Shown: piece by piece, positions 53,559 through 64,000 of the stretch
Layout: the number at the start of each line of letters is the position of its first letter
Numbering within the stretch: position 1 is the first letter of the stretch
Source: Vitrella brassicaformis
Taxonomy: Eukaryota > Sar > Vitrellaceae
Direction of reading: 5' to 3'
Length of the DNA: 64,000 nucleotides
Assembly: GCA_001179505.1 (NCBI GenBank)
Contig: CDMY01000581.1
Location: 8,726 to 72,725, forward strand
Made by a program: the position numbers and the translations under genes
The notes under the pieces: model-generated
Told to the model about the DNA's origin: nothing
Seen by the model: the letters and a program-made list of their open reading frames with translations, nothing else
Databases searched by the model: none

Positions 53559-56500
53559 CTAGAGGAACTCGCTCAGCCACCGTGTGATGGACGTCTGCAC
53601 CCCCTCGACGGTCCTCAAAAAATTCCCCCTCGCCACCCGTCGGATCGGCAGCAGCGGGTCGATCGGGTCAAAGGGCGTGTCCAGGAAGATGTTCTGCGTC
53701 AGAGGCGTCACGTGCGTCCCGCGGATGACCTCCTTGCGGATCTCGAGGCTGGAGGGGCCCCGCCCGTTGCCGGGCGCCTGCAGCCTGACGATGCTGGCGG
53801 CGTCCTTGAGGACGGTCTCGACGGCGTCTGTCTCGTCGATGGCGTCGTTGTCGAACTGGACGAGCAGAGTGCGGCGGGTGCGGTACATGCGGGTGGCCGC
53901 CTCCTTGACCTCTGCTGGCGTCGGCTCGAACTCACGGACGTCCTGTCAGACATGACATGCAGAGACAGGGATGGGATGTGTGTGAGTGGGTGGGTGCTGG
54001 GTGGCAGGCGTGTGGCTGACCTCTTTGGCAATGGCGTCAAGGAGTCCTGGGACCTGGTCGATCACCTCCAAGGTCTGCTTGAACAACGGGATCACCTGCA
54101 TACAATACACACACCGACACACGTCACATCGGTGGGCAGTGTTCCTTCCTTCCTGTCGTTCGCCCATCCCTCCACACACACACACACACACACGTACCTC
54201 CCTCTTGTAGAAGGATGGCGTCAGAATAAAGTTGGACGACGCCTCAGCAAAATCGTCGACGCTTGTGCGGAGGAACCTGACCAGCTCACGGAGGTTGCCC
54301 GGCACGCTCTGGGTCCTGGAATTCATCAGCTGACTCGCTATCGGCACCACAACCTACACAACACACATGACAAAATCAGATAGATGGATGGATGGATGGA
54401 TCTTCCGTGCAGTACTGACCTCCTCGAAGAAAGGAATCGCCTCTGCTGCTGGCTTGTTGTTGAACGATATCAGCACATTGCCCGCACGAGGAGTCCCTAG
54501 GATGGACATGACACACCCACACACACAGAGAGTTGACACCAGGGCCCGCGTCCATGCCTCATATATCGTCGCCTGCCTGCAGACCTGGGAAGAGGCATGA
54601 GATGAGTAGGTGGAGTAGGGCGCCGCACGAGTGTCCCACACCCACCACCGGGAGGGCCCCGTACTCACGCGCCAGAGGAATGGCGATCTTCTCAAAGCGA
54701 TCCAATATGCTGTCACACGTCTGATTGATAAGTACATATTCATGGCCATGACACACAACCACCACACACAACCATTTGCTGTGGGTGGTTGGGTTGCCTT
54801 GCCTTGCCCGTCTGCCAGCCTGTTTACCTCCAGGTAGTCGAATGAGAGTCTGTATGGCGATGCGACCACAAGGAAACCCTGCTCCGCCAAGCCGGTGAGA
54901 AAATACCTATCACACAACACACCGTCTCCGTTCACTCACCCACGCCCCTCCCTACCTGTATGTGAGGTGCGGTGCCGCCCCCACGAATGCCCCTCCCAGG
55001 AAGTGAATCAGTGCCCGTGGCCGCAAATCGGGCGGCGGCCGCAGCAGGAAGTTGCCGCTCATCTCCTCCCACTCCCCCATCAGACCCACGCCAACACCGC
55101 GTCTCGACGACACCCCTTCCTCCCCATCCACCACCTGACCCGGCAGCCGCAGCCCACGAAGGTCGGGGAAGGGCAGACCCCTAGGGCCTCGCTCCTCCGT
55201 CTGGACGTCGCCGCCGTTCTCGTATGGTCGCATGAAGGATGAGAGGGCAGGTCGTCGTGATGGTGATGGCCGGGTGCGGGATGATGTGGGGCCGACGAAT
55301 GTGTTGCGGGGAGGGGTCCATTGCCGGGCGGGGCGGGGCGGTTGTCTTGTTGCTCGTGCTGGTGCGGCTGGTGGGGGGGGTGGTGGCCTGGACGGGGTCG
55401 GCTGTGGGGTCTCTTCTTGTCTCGGCGTCGGCTGCTTTTGAGCGGCAACACGTGATGGCGATGGGGCTGCTTCCTCCATCTCGTCTACGGGAGGGTGAAG
55501 CCGTGATGCATAGTCCTGCTTGGCCTCCTCTTGTGTGCGCTCCATCGAGCTCTGTCGGGCTCTCTGCTCCATCACACACACACACAGACACACAGTGCAC
55601 GAGAATCTATGTGAGAAAGATCTGTGTGCGTGTCTCGCTGACCGCCAGGTTGTCAAGGAAATGCTGTACAGTAACTTCGCTAGACATGATGCGGTCGCTG
55701 TGAGACTGACCCCACCGCAACACCTGCACACCACACCATATGGCACAGCACAGCACAAGCAGTCAGTCAGTCAATCCACACACCCACAACACAAACACCA
55801 CATGTGTCTGTCGTATCAGCCACTGACCTTCAGCTCCTCCCTCGACAGTTCCATGCCGGCGCTATCTTCCATCCGCTCTGCCCCTGGCCCTTCCTCGTGG
55901 TGGTGGTGGTGTTCAATCGTTGACATCAGCCGCCTCTGTGAGTGAGTCAGTCCACCGTCACCCTCAATCCGCTGGGCGGCCATGGACGTTCGTGCTGTCA
56001 TCATGGGTCGCCATGGAACCATGAATGCTGGGGACCTAAAGCAGACCGACAGACATAGCAACACGTGTTGTGCCTCAGTGTCAGTCACCACACCCTGTGC
56101 GTGTGTGCAAGGCAAGGCAAGGCAAGGCAAGGCAAAGCAAGGCAAGCTACAATAAGATAGATACGAGGGTATGAGCTCACCTATGCAGCAGCTGCCATGG
56201 CCCTCCGTCCCCCTCTGCGGATCTGTGCAGTCCACGGCACGTCTGTAACCCCGCCCATGCTAGCAAGGACACCAGCACGCCCCGCCACAGGTCGATGCGC
56301 CGCCTGCCGCGTTGCCTTGCTCGACTGCCGCAGGGAACGGAGCTGCTGCTCGTGCACTCTGAATGACCAGGGGGTGATTGGTCGGCTCTTTCGCGCGTAG
56401 ACAACAGAGGCTGAGGCGGCTCTGACGGCCGTGCTGACGCGGTTGATGGTGCTTCATCGTCACAATGCCGCCGGCTCGCCGGTCCAGGCAGAGGCATGAA

Positions 56501-56563
56501 GCGATCATCAACAGCACCATCTGCCGACTCACTGGAAGCCTCCCTGGGCTGCACCAACTCCAT
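53559..56563 (-). CDS. DUF1350 alpha/beta-hydrolase-like protein
   Basis: The protein belongs to the DUF1350 family of cyanobacteria and plant plastids, whose biochemical role is unknown. The ATG at 56563 gives MELVQPREASSESADGAVDD, followed by a long disordered region with a hydrophobic stretch (WRGVLVSLLAWAGL). Pro-rich exons precede the core. The family core is clear: ALIHFLGGAFVGAAPHLTYR, then YFLTGLAEQGFLVVASPYRL, the nucleophile-elbow motif VVGVGHSCGALLHLLISCLF (GHSxG), GNVLISFNNKPAAEAIPFFE and VVPIASQLMNSRTQSVPGNL. The C-terminal exon has EIRKEVIRGTHVTPLTQNIF and ends TRWLSEFL. The protein is longer than plant members because of its N-terminal extension. Plastid location is inferred from the family only. 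Confidence 0.85.
56106..56146. repeat. (GGCAA)n tandem repeat
   Basis: About seven copies of a GGCAA unit, with one variant copy (AAGCA), in an intron of the DUF1350 gene. Confidence 0.8.
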
Positions 56564-56720
56564 CGACAAACACTCAAGATCAGCTGAAGATAGATAAAGA
56601 TCTGGGGCAGTGGTGAGTGTAGGACAACGTCCCGGCCCTTTCTCTTCTTTTCTCTATCCCTCCGGCAGCAGCGGTTTCAGGGAGCACCCTAGTCTCTTCC
56701 CTCTGGGCGAGCTAGCTGAA

Positions 56721-57643
56721 ATGGCGACGTCCACTGCATCAAACGCATCACATGGAGCGACAGGCAGCGCGAAAAGCAGCGATCTAATGCCGCTGCTGCA
56801 TCAGTGGCTGACACAAGAGCGGCAGCGCTTTGCAAGTGAGGACACGGCTCTCATTACCCTCCTCGACCGGGTGGTCGACCGCGCCGCCCTCTTCATCGCC
56901 ATGGCCCAAGCACAAGACGACGGCCAGCCATCATCGCAGCAGCCGATGGACACTGAGCTGCTGATGAACGCGCTGGAATACTTCATCGACCAGCTTATGG
57001 CGGCATCCGACGGCAGCCACGCACCCGCAGACACGCGCAAGCATCTCATTGCCCACGTGAGGGAGCGTGTGGAGCTGCTGGGTGCGAGTTTGCGGGCGGC
57101 AGACGACGAGGAGGGCGAGAGCGAAGCTTACGAGACTGAGCCTGAGGGCGAGGGGCGGTTGTCTGAGCAGCCGCAGCACCAGGCGCGTGCGGCCGACGGG
57201 GTGTCAGAGGGCGATAGAGAGCCGGAGAGCGAAGGAGGGGAGGCACGGGTGAGAGAGAGAGGGAACACGCAGACACTGTCGGGTGGTGTGATAAATGGTG
57301 TGTCTTTTCTTGTGTGCGTGATTGTGTGTTCAGATAGTGTGTCCCCACCTGTCCTACCTGTTATGGATACGCGTCTTTGAGTACCTGCACCACGACGAGC
57401 TGGAGGCACCCGCCATAGCCTGCTCCGGCCTCTGTGCGGCCATCAACCTCAACCTGTAAGCAGCACCTGTCCTGCCACATCTCTCTGTGATAAAGGGATT
57501 ATTGCCGTGTTTGGTGGTATGTTGCGGTGTGTGTGGTCAGATTCTACATGTACTTGGTGATGCGCGTGCTGCGGTTTCTGCTGGTGGGCCCCTCGGACGA
57601 TATCGAGGACGATGATGAACAAGAGGGCCAGCAGGGAGGGTAG
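56721..57643 (+). CDS. F-box-like protein
   Basis: Three exons are well defined. Exon 1 runs from the ATG at 56721 (MATSTASNASHGATGSAKSS) with a helical region (LMPLLHQWLTQERQRFASED) and an acidic, Glu-rich end. Exon 2 (CPHLSYLLWIRVFEYLHHDE then LEAPAIACSGLCAAIN) has the spacing of an F-box: a hydrophobic LWxRVFxYL helix, a DEL turn and a Cys/Leu-rich helix. Exon 3 is FYMYLVMRVLRFLLVGPSDD ending EGQQGG. F-box proteins usually present substrates to SCF ubiquitin ligases; no substrate-binding repeat is present, so that role is only inferred. It is head-to-head with the DUF1350 gene (157 bp apart). Confidence 0.7.
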
Positions 57644-57922
57644 ATAGAGACGCAGCCAGGTGGTGGTCAGCCTGTGTCGCTCAGCTCGTGTTAAGCTAAG
57701 GTGTTGCGGCACTCACGAGTGCCTTAACATTTGATGGGTTGCAATGCATAGTGGCGCTCACACGACGCACCGCACAGGTGGATTGGATAGGGACAATTCA
57801 TTCACTCTGCGAAATTCACAGAGGTCCCTAATGGGGATATCTATCTTTCCCTTTGTATGGTATCTATCGTACACGACGGACCGACACACTCAAAACCTTT
57901 AACGGCGGACACACACACATCG

Positions 57923-60321
57923 TCACAGCTCGTCATGCCCCTTCTGCCCATCCTGTCTGTCAGCATCAGCAGCATCACCCGCCCCTCGAGCAACGAAGTC
58001 CGTCATGAACAGATGGGCCACGTTGCGCGCACCCACCGCCTCGCTCTCCATGCAGCTCACTGGGGCCTGGAGGGGCCACACACACATGCCCTCTGTCAGT
58101 CTGTGAGTGATGCATGGAATGGATGCGTGTCGTGCCTCACCTCCATAGCGCTGACGTAGTACATACCCCTGCGAAAGCGGAAATGCGGCCAGTGCGCCAT
58201 CGGACGCAATATAGGGTACGCAGCGCTGACAGACAAACAGACAGACAGACAGACAACACACAAGGGAGAAACGGGGTTAAGGGAAGCAGGTGTTGGTTTG
58301 CGTGTGTCGGTTGGTGGCATGCTGTGGTCGTCACTCACAGCCAGTCGACTCGTGTGATGGTTGAGATGTTGACGAACATCTCCTTCAGCAGGGAGTCGGG
58401 CGGAGGGGTGCGGGAGAACACCTGAAGGATGGATGGATGGACGACACAGACAGACAGACGTGTCTGCCGCTGCCAGTGGGCGTGTCGTGTGTGTAGGTTT
58501 CTCTTATTCACCCACCTTGTAGACGTGTCTCTTGTCGGTTGGTGTGTACCCCTGCAACCCAATCGATGTGATTGGCAGTGACGCTGCATCGATCGCATCC
58601 GCATCCATTCGATGCACAGCACACGGAGAGAGGGGTGACACATACGCCACGCCTGTGAGCTGAGCTGAGCTGTGTTGTGTCGGCTGTCCCGTCCCCACCC
58701 GGGCCACCCGCCCACCCCACCTATCTCGGGCGTGAATATGAGGTCGACCGGTTCGTCATGTTTCATGGAGAAGTACTTCTTATCCACACCATCACACGCC
58801 ACAAAGGTGGCATACGTCGTCTGACAGACAGACAGACAGACAGTCGAACACGCCAACAGAGACACAGATGCCTGATGTGTCAGACTGTCAATACACTCAC
58901 CCCCACCCACCTGATACTTGAGCGGCTCTTCGACTGCCTCTTCGACAATGGGGATGCTGTCGTCAAGGGAGATACCGCTCAGGCCCATCGGAGCAGCCAG
59001 CACCACAGCGTCATAGTGCGCATCCGAAATGGCCGACAGGGAAGAGTCGTTGGCACCACCAGCAGCAGTAGCAGAGGCCGCATGCACGGCGAAGAGCGGC
59101 GGATGGCCTGAGAATGGCTCGATCAGACTGACAGAGCGGACCGCTCTGCCGAGAAGAACCTAGATAGAAGAACCACGCAAATGGTGTAAGCAAGCCAAGT
59201 GTGTCTGTCTGGGGTCTTGTCACTCCTTTGTTTACCCTGTCAGCGCTGTGTCTGGCGAGTCCTTCGGGCACACGCGAGTTGCCCTCCTTCACGCGCCACA
59301 CACTGCCCACCAGAGAGCCGCCGGCCAGCGATACTGATACCATCGCCACACACACACACACACACACAGAGGCAAGAAATCGGGTGCTTGCACTTCTCAT
59401 GGTGCCATCGCTATCGCACCTTGATTCGCGAATGCATTCAGGGTTGACAAGGACTGGCCGTAGTTGACACGGGAGATGCCCTCCACCCACTCGTCCATAA
59501 AGAGTGGCTTCAGCCTCTTCCGCCGCAGAAACTCACCAGCCGTCACCTGCGTCTCGTCGTACAGGGCCAGCCCCTCAAACAGACCCTTGGGCGATGCAAA
59601 CCCGCCCCCAAAGCACTCCGCCTCGCCGTCAGCACATGGGAATGCTCTCTGGCGGAAGCTCTTGTAGAGCGGCGTCCACTTCTTGAGGGTCCTGTTGACG
59701 GTTTGTGACGCGTGGAAGAGTGTGGCGAGGCCGTATCGCCACAGGATGGAGAAGAGGGTGACGATGGAGTTGCTGTAGCTGTGCCACAGGATGGACGTGC
59801 CGTCCCAAATGTAGACGCGACCGTCTGGGCAGAAACAAACAGAGGAAAGTGACTACGTGGAGGCAGGCAGGCTTGTGGTGTTGTTACCTGCAGATGGGGT
59901 GGTGGCAGTCAGATTCAGAAAGTCGACGGCCTCCTGCGCATACCATAAACAGACATAACAGACGCTGACACAATTAAGCTTGCCGTGTTTGCATAATACA
60001 TACCTGCATAAACTCATTGGAGCTGTGGAGAATGCCGGCGCCCGCCTCCACACGCAATCCCTCGACCTCCACCTCACGCACCCTCCCGCCCAGCACAGAC
60101 TCCTTCTCATAAAGATCAATCAGCCACTCATCCCTCCGGCCTTCCTCCTTGAGCAATTGGTCCACAAAATAAGATGTGAACGTCCCCGCTATGCCGCCGC
60201 CGAATATCGCCAGCCGCCTCTTCTTGCCTGGTGCTGGAGACCACTTCTCGCCGCGAGCAGCGAGGACAATGAATGCCCAGACAAAAAGGAGGCAGATCTT
60301 TATGTTTCTTGATGACGTCAT
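57923..60321 (-). CDS. Prenylcysteine oxidase (PCYOX1-like) with C-terminal HDEL
   Basis: This FAD-dependent thioether oxidase cleaves prenylcysteines released during breakdown of prenylated proteins, giving cysteine, a prenal and H2O2. The ATG at 60321 begins a signal peptide (MTSSRNIKICLLFVWAFIVL). The Rossmann motif is LAIFGGGIAGTFTSYF, followed by IDLYEKESVLGGRVREVEVE and VEAGAGILHSSNEFM. Later exons include GRVYIWDGTSILWHSYSNS, SRVNYGQSLSTLNAFAN, YDAVVLAAPMGLSG, the C-terminal domain with TTYATFVACDGVDKKYF, and ILRPMAHWPHFRFRRGMYYV. The protein ends QKGHDEL, an ER-retention signal, whereas animal PCYOX1 is lysosomal. A longer frame upstream to 60450 exists but the signal peptide favours 60321. 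Confidence 0.9.
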
Positions 60322-60431
60322 GAAGCAGGCATGCTGTGCATGTTGGGAGAGCCCGACAAAGATGGCGTTTTGGGGCAGCGGTCGCGGCAGCGATCGCCAT
60401 GCGAGCTTAGAAGACCCCAAGACAAAGCAAG

Positions 60432-61572
60432 ATGAGGGACGGCAGCACATCTGTTTGTGGAATGCAGCCAGAAAAATGGCATCTTCTCGGCGGCATTATC
60501 ATCGCATCTGTCACGCCGATGCTGGATGCCTTTCATCACCACAAGCTGCCATCCACGAGCGGCCGGCTGGGGCGGCCATTGCGAAGAGCACATGTGCGCC
60601 TGCCGAAGTTAGTCACGATGGAAGTGGCGATGGAAGACGCATCGATACTGGATCTCAAGCGGCAAGTGGAGGAGAAGGGGCTGGGAGACCGGCAACTCAT
60701 TGGCTAGTGAGCAAACCAAGATGACGCAAACGAACAGCTCATCCATCCATCCATCCATCCCATACGTTGGGTTCGTGTCTGTCTGCAGCTACACTGCAAA
60801 GCTGAAGGCCTTCAAGAGAGAGCTCTACGGCAAGCTGGCTGGTGCAGATGGGGTGCTGGACAGCGACAGCACCCATATGACGGACACCCTGCGTCAGGTT
60901 GATCCGCTGCCCGAGCCAGCCAAGAGCCTGTCCTCCATCGGCGGCACATATCAACACATCTCCACCCCCTACCTCGCACACAACAAGAGCGAGGCGGTCC
61001 ACCTCCACAACGCTCTGCAGCAGCTGTTCCCCGTGCTCATGTCCAGCCCTCTGACCGACTCGGCCATGCTCTCATCTGACGACACCGTGGCCATCGACTC
61101 TGCCGATGTGGAGCTGCTGAGTGATGCGCGAGAAAGCGCCGCGAATGGCACTCTCACGCTGCGGTACGATCTTCGCTTTGTGGATGGGGAGAGGACAGTG
61201 CCGATCTCTGTGGAGCATGGGATTGCCCCGATTGAGGCGCGTAAGTGGTCAGTGAGGCCGCTGAGAGTGGTGGTGGGGCAACCTGGGGATGGTGATTCGG
61301 CCGAGATGAAGTCGACTGACGCATCAGTGTCGCTGGTCGATGTGATAATGCGCGAGAGGGAGAGTGGGGGCCAGCCTGTGTGTGTGAGCCTGGGTGATGG
61401 TGGGTGTGTAGTCGACGTCGTCTGTGAGATCGTTTATTTCGACGACCAGACGCTCATTCTCGATATGAAGACGTATAGCAAGAGTGAGGGCGGGCAGGAG
61501 AGTGAGAAGAGGCTGATGCTAGCGTCGTGTAGGTGGGTGCTGGGCAGGACCGGTCGACAGTACGATGAATGA
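60432..61572 (+). CDS. Hypothetical protein with putative plastid-targeting leader
   Basis: Two exons are joined by an intron with donor TA|GTGAGC at about 60708 and acceptor at about 60788. The N-terminus (MRDGSTSVCGMQPEKWHLLG, then GIIIASVTPMLDAF) resembles a signal peptide ending at AF, followed by a His/Ser/Arg-rich leader. The mature part is DASILDLKRQVEEKGLGDRQ, then TAKLKAFKRELYGKLAGADG. A long second exon follows with mixed alpha/beta composition (LTLRYDLRFVDGERTVPISV, VVDVVCEIVYFDDQTLILDM) and ends RTGRQYDE. No domain was recognised. The gene is divergent from prenylcysteine oxidase (110 bp). Confidence 0.65.
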
Positions 61573-61797
61573 GTGAGTGACTCGTTAGCGCCCGTGTATG
61601 TGTGTCAGTCAATCGATATTTGTCGGTCGTCCATTCATTTCATTCATCAGTCACGTCAATCAAGCCTTCATGTACACGGATCACTAGATGAGTCTATACA
61701 CAGTGACCCACACGCTCGGGCGTCCATCATGCAACACAGACTGTGTGTTAGAGAGAGAGAGAGAGAGAGAGTGTCTGCCTTGCCTGAAGGTCGTGAG

Positions 61798-63283
61798 TCA
61801 TGCTGCCTTGGCTGCTGTGGGCAGCATCATGACCTGCCTGAGCTTGCCCACTCTCCTGCACTGCCGCCTCTGCTCCTCGGGTGTGCTCATGCATTTCCCC
61901 GCCGTGTGCACTAAAGCCAGCTCAAAGGCGGAGAAGGCCCTGAAGATTTGATGACACACACATACACACATGGCACATGACACACATAAGGTACCTGAGG
62001 CTGCCGCTGCGACAGGCAAAAGACTCTTTACTGGCTGCTCTGCTTACCACTGAAATATGCGAAAATGCTTGACGAATTTGTTGAACCGAAAGTAGGAGAG
62101 CCAGTTGATGTAGGCAATCAGGAAACATTGGGCGAACCAAAACACAGAATAACGCAAATTCTGCACACACACAGCACACATGCACAACACACATGGCCGA
62201 GCCCTGCATTCCACTCCAGGCAGCCTCTTTCATGTGATCTCTCTCACGGTTTCTAGTGCGGCAAAGAACTCTCTGAGAATGCCGTCTCTGTCAAAGTGGC
62301 GCCTGGCCATCCACCACCTCACACACAGATACAGCGAGTGATACATCATCCCTGCACACACACAACAGAACAAAACAGACACACTGTGGTCTTCTCTCTC
62401 TGTCTGGTCTTGTTTCTGACTCACTGACCAGATCCGCAGAGGACGAATATGATTGACGTGACGAGTGTGCCCGAGAGGGCCGCACTCTGTGTCACCACCT
62501 CTGTCACATTCAACCCAATCAACAAAAACAACAACTACATGATCACATACACAACATACACACACACACAGATATACAAACAACAGTGAAGCGGTCTGTG
62601 TTGCCATTTCTCCCGCACCTGCTCACCAGTATGACAGCGAAGCAGAACCAAACGGTCATTTGGCACACTCGCCAGTACCGGTGCAGCACAGGACACAGCG
62701 GCAGCGGCAGCGCCATACCCACACACCCGTCATCCCACCCATACACACGGCTCTCCATCGCCTGTGAGCAAACAAGCAAAGCAAAGCAAAGCAAATGCCA
62801 TCCATCCTTCCTGTGTTTGCCATAGAATCTCGCGTGTTGACTGACCTGGAAGGTAACGTGGAGGAGCAGCCAGAGAAAGGGCACGTAATGCAGTGAGGCC
62901 GACAGGCACACAATCATCTCGCAGTCCAGGACGATGAACCGGAAGAGGGCGAACGTGATGTGCACCGCCTTGAGCACAAAGAAGTGCGCCGAGTAGGACG
63001 GATGCATGGCGTGGAGGCTCCGCCGACCGGCGAACTCCGGCGGCTGGGAGAGCTTGCCCTCGGCCAGCTGCTGGAACAGACAGATGATGTCTGACACACA
63101 CGCCCACAAACACACATCAATCGTCGGATTTGTCAGTGAGTGATGCGCACTGGGCTTACACACGACGCATGAGCAGAGATAGACATCTGCAGGCGGACAC
63201 ACACACAGACAACAGTCAATTGACTGTTGTGTCACACATTGGCTGCCTGACTCACCGAAGAAAACGGTATACAACGATGCCAT
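61798..63283 (-). CDS. Multi-pass membrane protein, unknown function
   Basis: Roughly seven short exons on the minus strand join in frame. The first is MASLYTVFF, then DVYLCSCVVYIICLFQQLAE. A third exon holds SAHFFVLKAVHITFALFRFI and YVPFLWLLLHVTFQ. Further exons have ALPLPLCPVLHRYWRVCQMT with VWFCFAVILVS, TLVTSIIFVLCGSG, GMMYHSLYLCVRWWMARRHF and WFAQCFLIAYINWLSYFRFN. The C-terminal exon AFSAFELALVHTAGKCMSTP is soluble and basic and ends MLPTAAKAA. Six to eight membrane helices are likely. I do not recognise a transporter or channel signature. Confidence 0.6.
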
Positions 63284-63663
63284 ACAGAGTCGGGCATCAC
63301 AAGACGACTGCAGACAAACAACAGCATTGCATTGCAGTGATGGAAAACCCAGGGCGAGTGAGCAACCTTCTCGTGTGTAAGCGCTCACCCTTGGCGCTTG
63401 CGCTTTCAGCCACTATCACAAGAAGAGCACCAGCTGAGCTGTTTTGCTCCTTCTGCGCTTCGCTTCTTCAGGCAGGCGCTTCAGAATCTTCCAGGCAACT
63501 TGCAAGCTAGGCTTGCAGGTGGGCACAGCAGAGAAAAGAAAAAGGGGAGCCTCACAGGTCGGCAGGCGTGCAGTCAAGACCGTCCATCCTTAGATCCCTT
63601 CATCCTGCTCACACGTCGTCCGTCTGATCACCGTGATCTGTCGTGTGGCAGCCGGACAGCAAG
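63284..63663. promoter_or_regulatory. Divergent intergenic region upstream of two membrane/secreted-protein genes
   Basis: These 380 bp separate the start of the multi-pass membrane protein (-) from the start of the last gene (+). The sequence is AT/GC-mixed without long repeats. No promoter motif can be assigned with confidence. Confidence 0.35.
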
Positions 63664-64000
63664 ATGGACAGGACCTGCTGCGCCACCCTGTGCGTGCTCC
63701 TGCTGCTCTCTACTCACACCTACTGCCATGAGGCTGCTGGCTTCGTCTCGCCGCTGAGGCCATCGGGCCGTCTCTCCCGGCAGCAGCACGTCACGCCGTC
63801 TGCACGTCGGTATGAGGGGCGGGATTTGGTGAGCATGTCGGCGCAGACGACCGTCAAGACCACCACGGAGCCGCAGCCACTGCCCGCGGACCTGGTGGAG
63901 TTCAGAAGGAAACTGATGAGTAAGTGAGGCAGGCAGGCAGGCAGGCAGGCAGAGGGCGTCCCTCCTTGTTAGCGTGCACGCTGCCTGCACTGCACTGCGC
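63664..64000 (+). CDS. N-terminus of a putative plastid-targeted protein (partial)
   Basis: Only the first exon and part of the first intron are inside the window. The ATG at 63664 starts a signal peptide (MDRTCCATLCVLLLLSTHTY) followed by CHEAAGFVSPLRPSGRLSRQ, a GF-type cleavage region with a Ser/Arg/Gln-rich leader. The exon continues PADLVEFRRKLMS and ends at a donor ATGA|GTAAGTGAGG near 63918. The intron starts with a GGCA repeat. The mature protein is beyond the window, so its function is unknown. Confidence 0.7.

Noticed and set aside
53298-54383. A 361-codon plus-strand frame
   Set aside because: It is antisense to the DUF1350 gene, whose minus-strand exons match a known family; the plus frame is a shadow.

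Overview
This is a nuclear genome window from a photosynthetic alveolate, most likely a chromerid alga of the Vitrella type (inference). The sequence shows gene-dense, GC-rich DNA whose genes are cut by many short introns (about 70-150 nt, GT...AG) rich in (TG)n and (CTGT)n. It also shows an AP2-domain gene of the ApiAP2 kind. Three predicted proteins have a signal peptide ending at an ..AF or ..GF motif followed by a basic leader, the pattern of complex-plastid targeting. There is no operon structure, insertion sequence or CRISPR array. All CDS coordinates are whole-gene spans including introns.

Layout: partial 3' end of an unknown gene (1-241); plastid-type FAD oxidoreductase (1574-4350, -) with tRNA-Pro(CGG) just upstream of its start (4417-4488, -) and a palindrome cluster; poorly resolved unknown gene(s) (about 4925-8487, +); Rab geranylgeranyltransferase beta (9135-10594, -) facing a flavin monooxygenase (10735-12584, +); an intronless double-HNH/NUMOD protein (12941-14086, -) facing acireductone dioxygenase (14181-15379, +); DsbA-like protein (-) facing a URI1-type prefoldin (+); SMYD-like SET protein (-); bacterial-type GH36 alpha-galactosidase (24115-29021, -) facing an active-site-intact myotubularin phosphatase (29175-32694, +); two-AP2 protein (-) facing a Toprim/Spo11-like protein (34247-37437, +); RLSMT-type SET protein (-) facing an MDR dehydrogenase (+); a 300-N assembly gap; an alpha-solenoid protein (-); CNG/HCN-type channel (-) facing ERGIC3/Erv46 (+); small zinc-ribbon protein (-); DUF1350 alpha/beta-hydrolase (-) facing an F-box-like protein (+); HDEL-tailed prenylcysteine oxidase (-) facing a putative plastid protein (+); multi-pass membrane protein (-); and the first exon of another plastid-targeted protein running off the end.

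Most genes sit in head-to-head pairs with 80-420 bp between start codons, so bidirectional promoters are likely. Functional links are loose: two genes handle protein prenyl groups (RabGGTB and prenylcysteine oxidase), several act in the secretory or endomembrane system (ERGIC3, myotubularin, prenylcysteine oxidase), and several look plastid-bound. The observations most worth following are the Toprim-like gene, the double-HNH gene, the channel with an altered selectivity filter and damaged cyclic-nucleotide site, and the bacterial-type GH36 gene. Splice sites were placed by eye from GT/AG signals, frame continuity and family knowledge, so exon edges are provisional.
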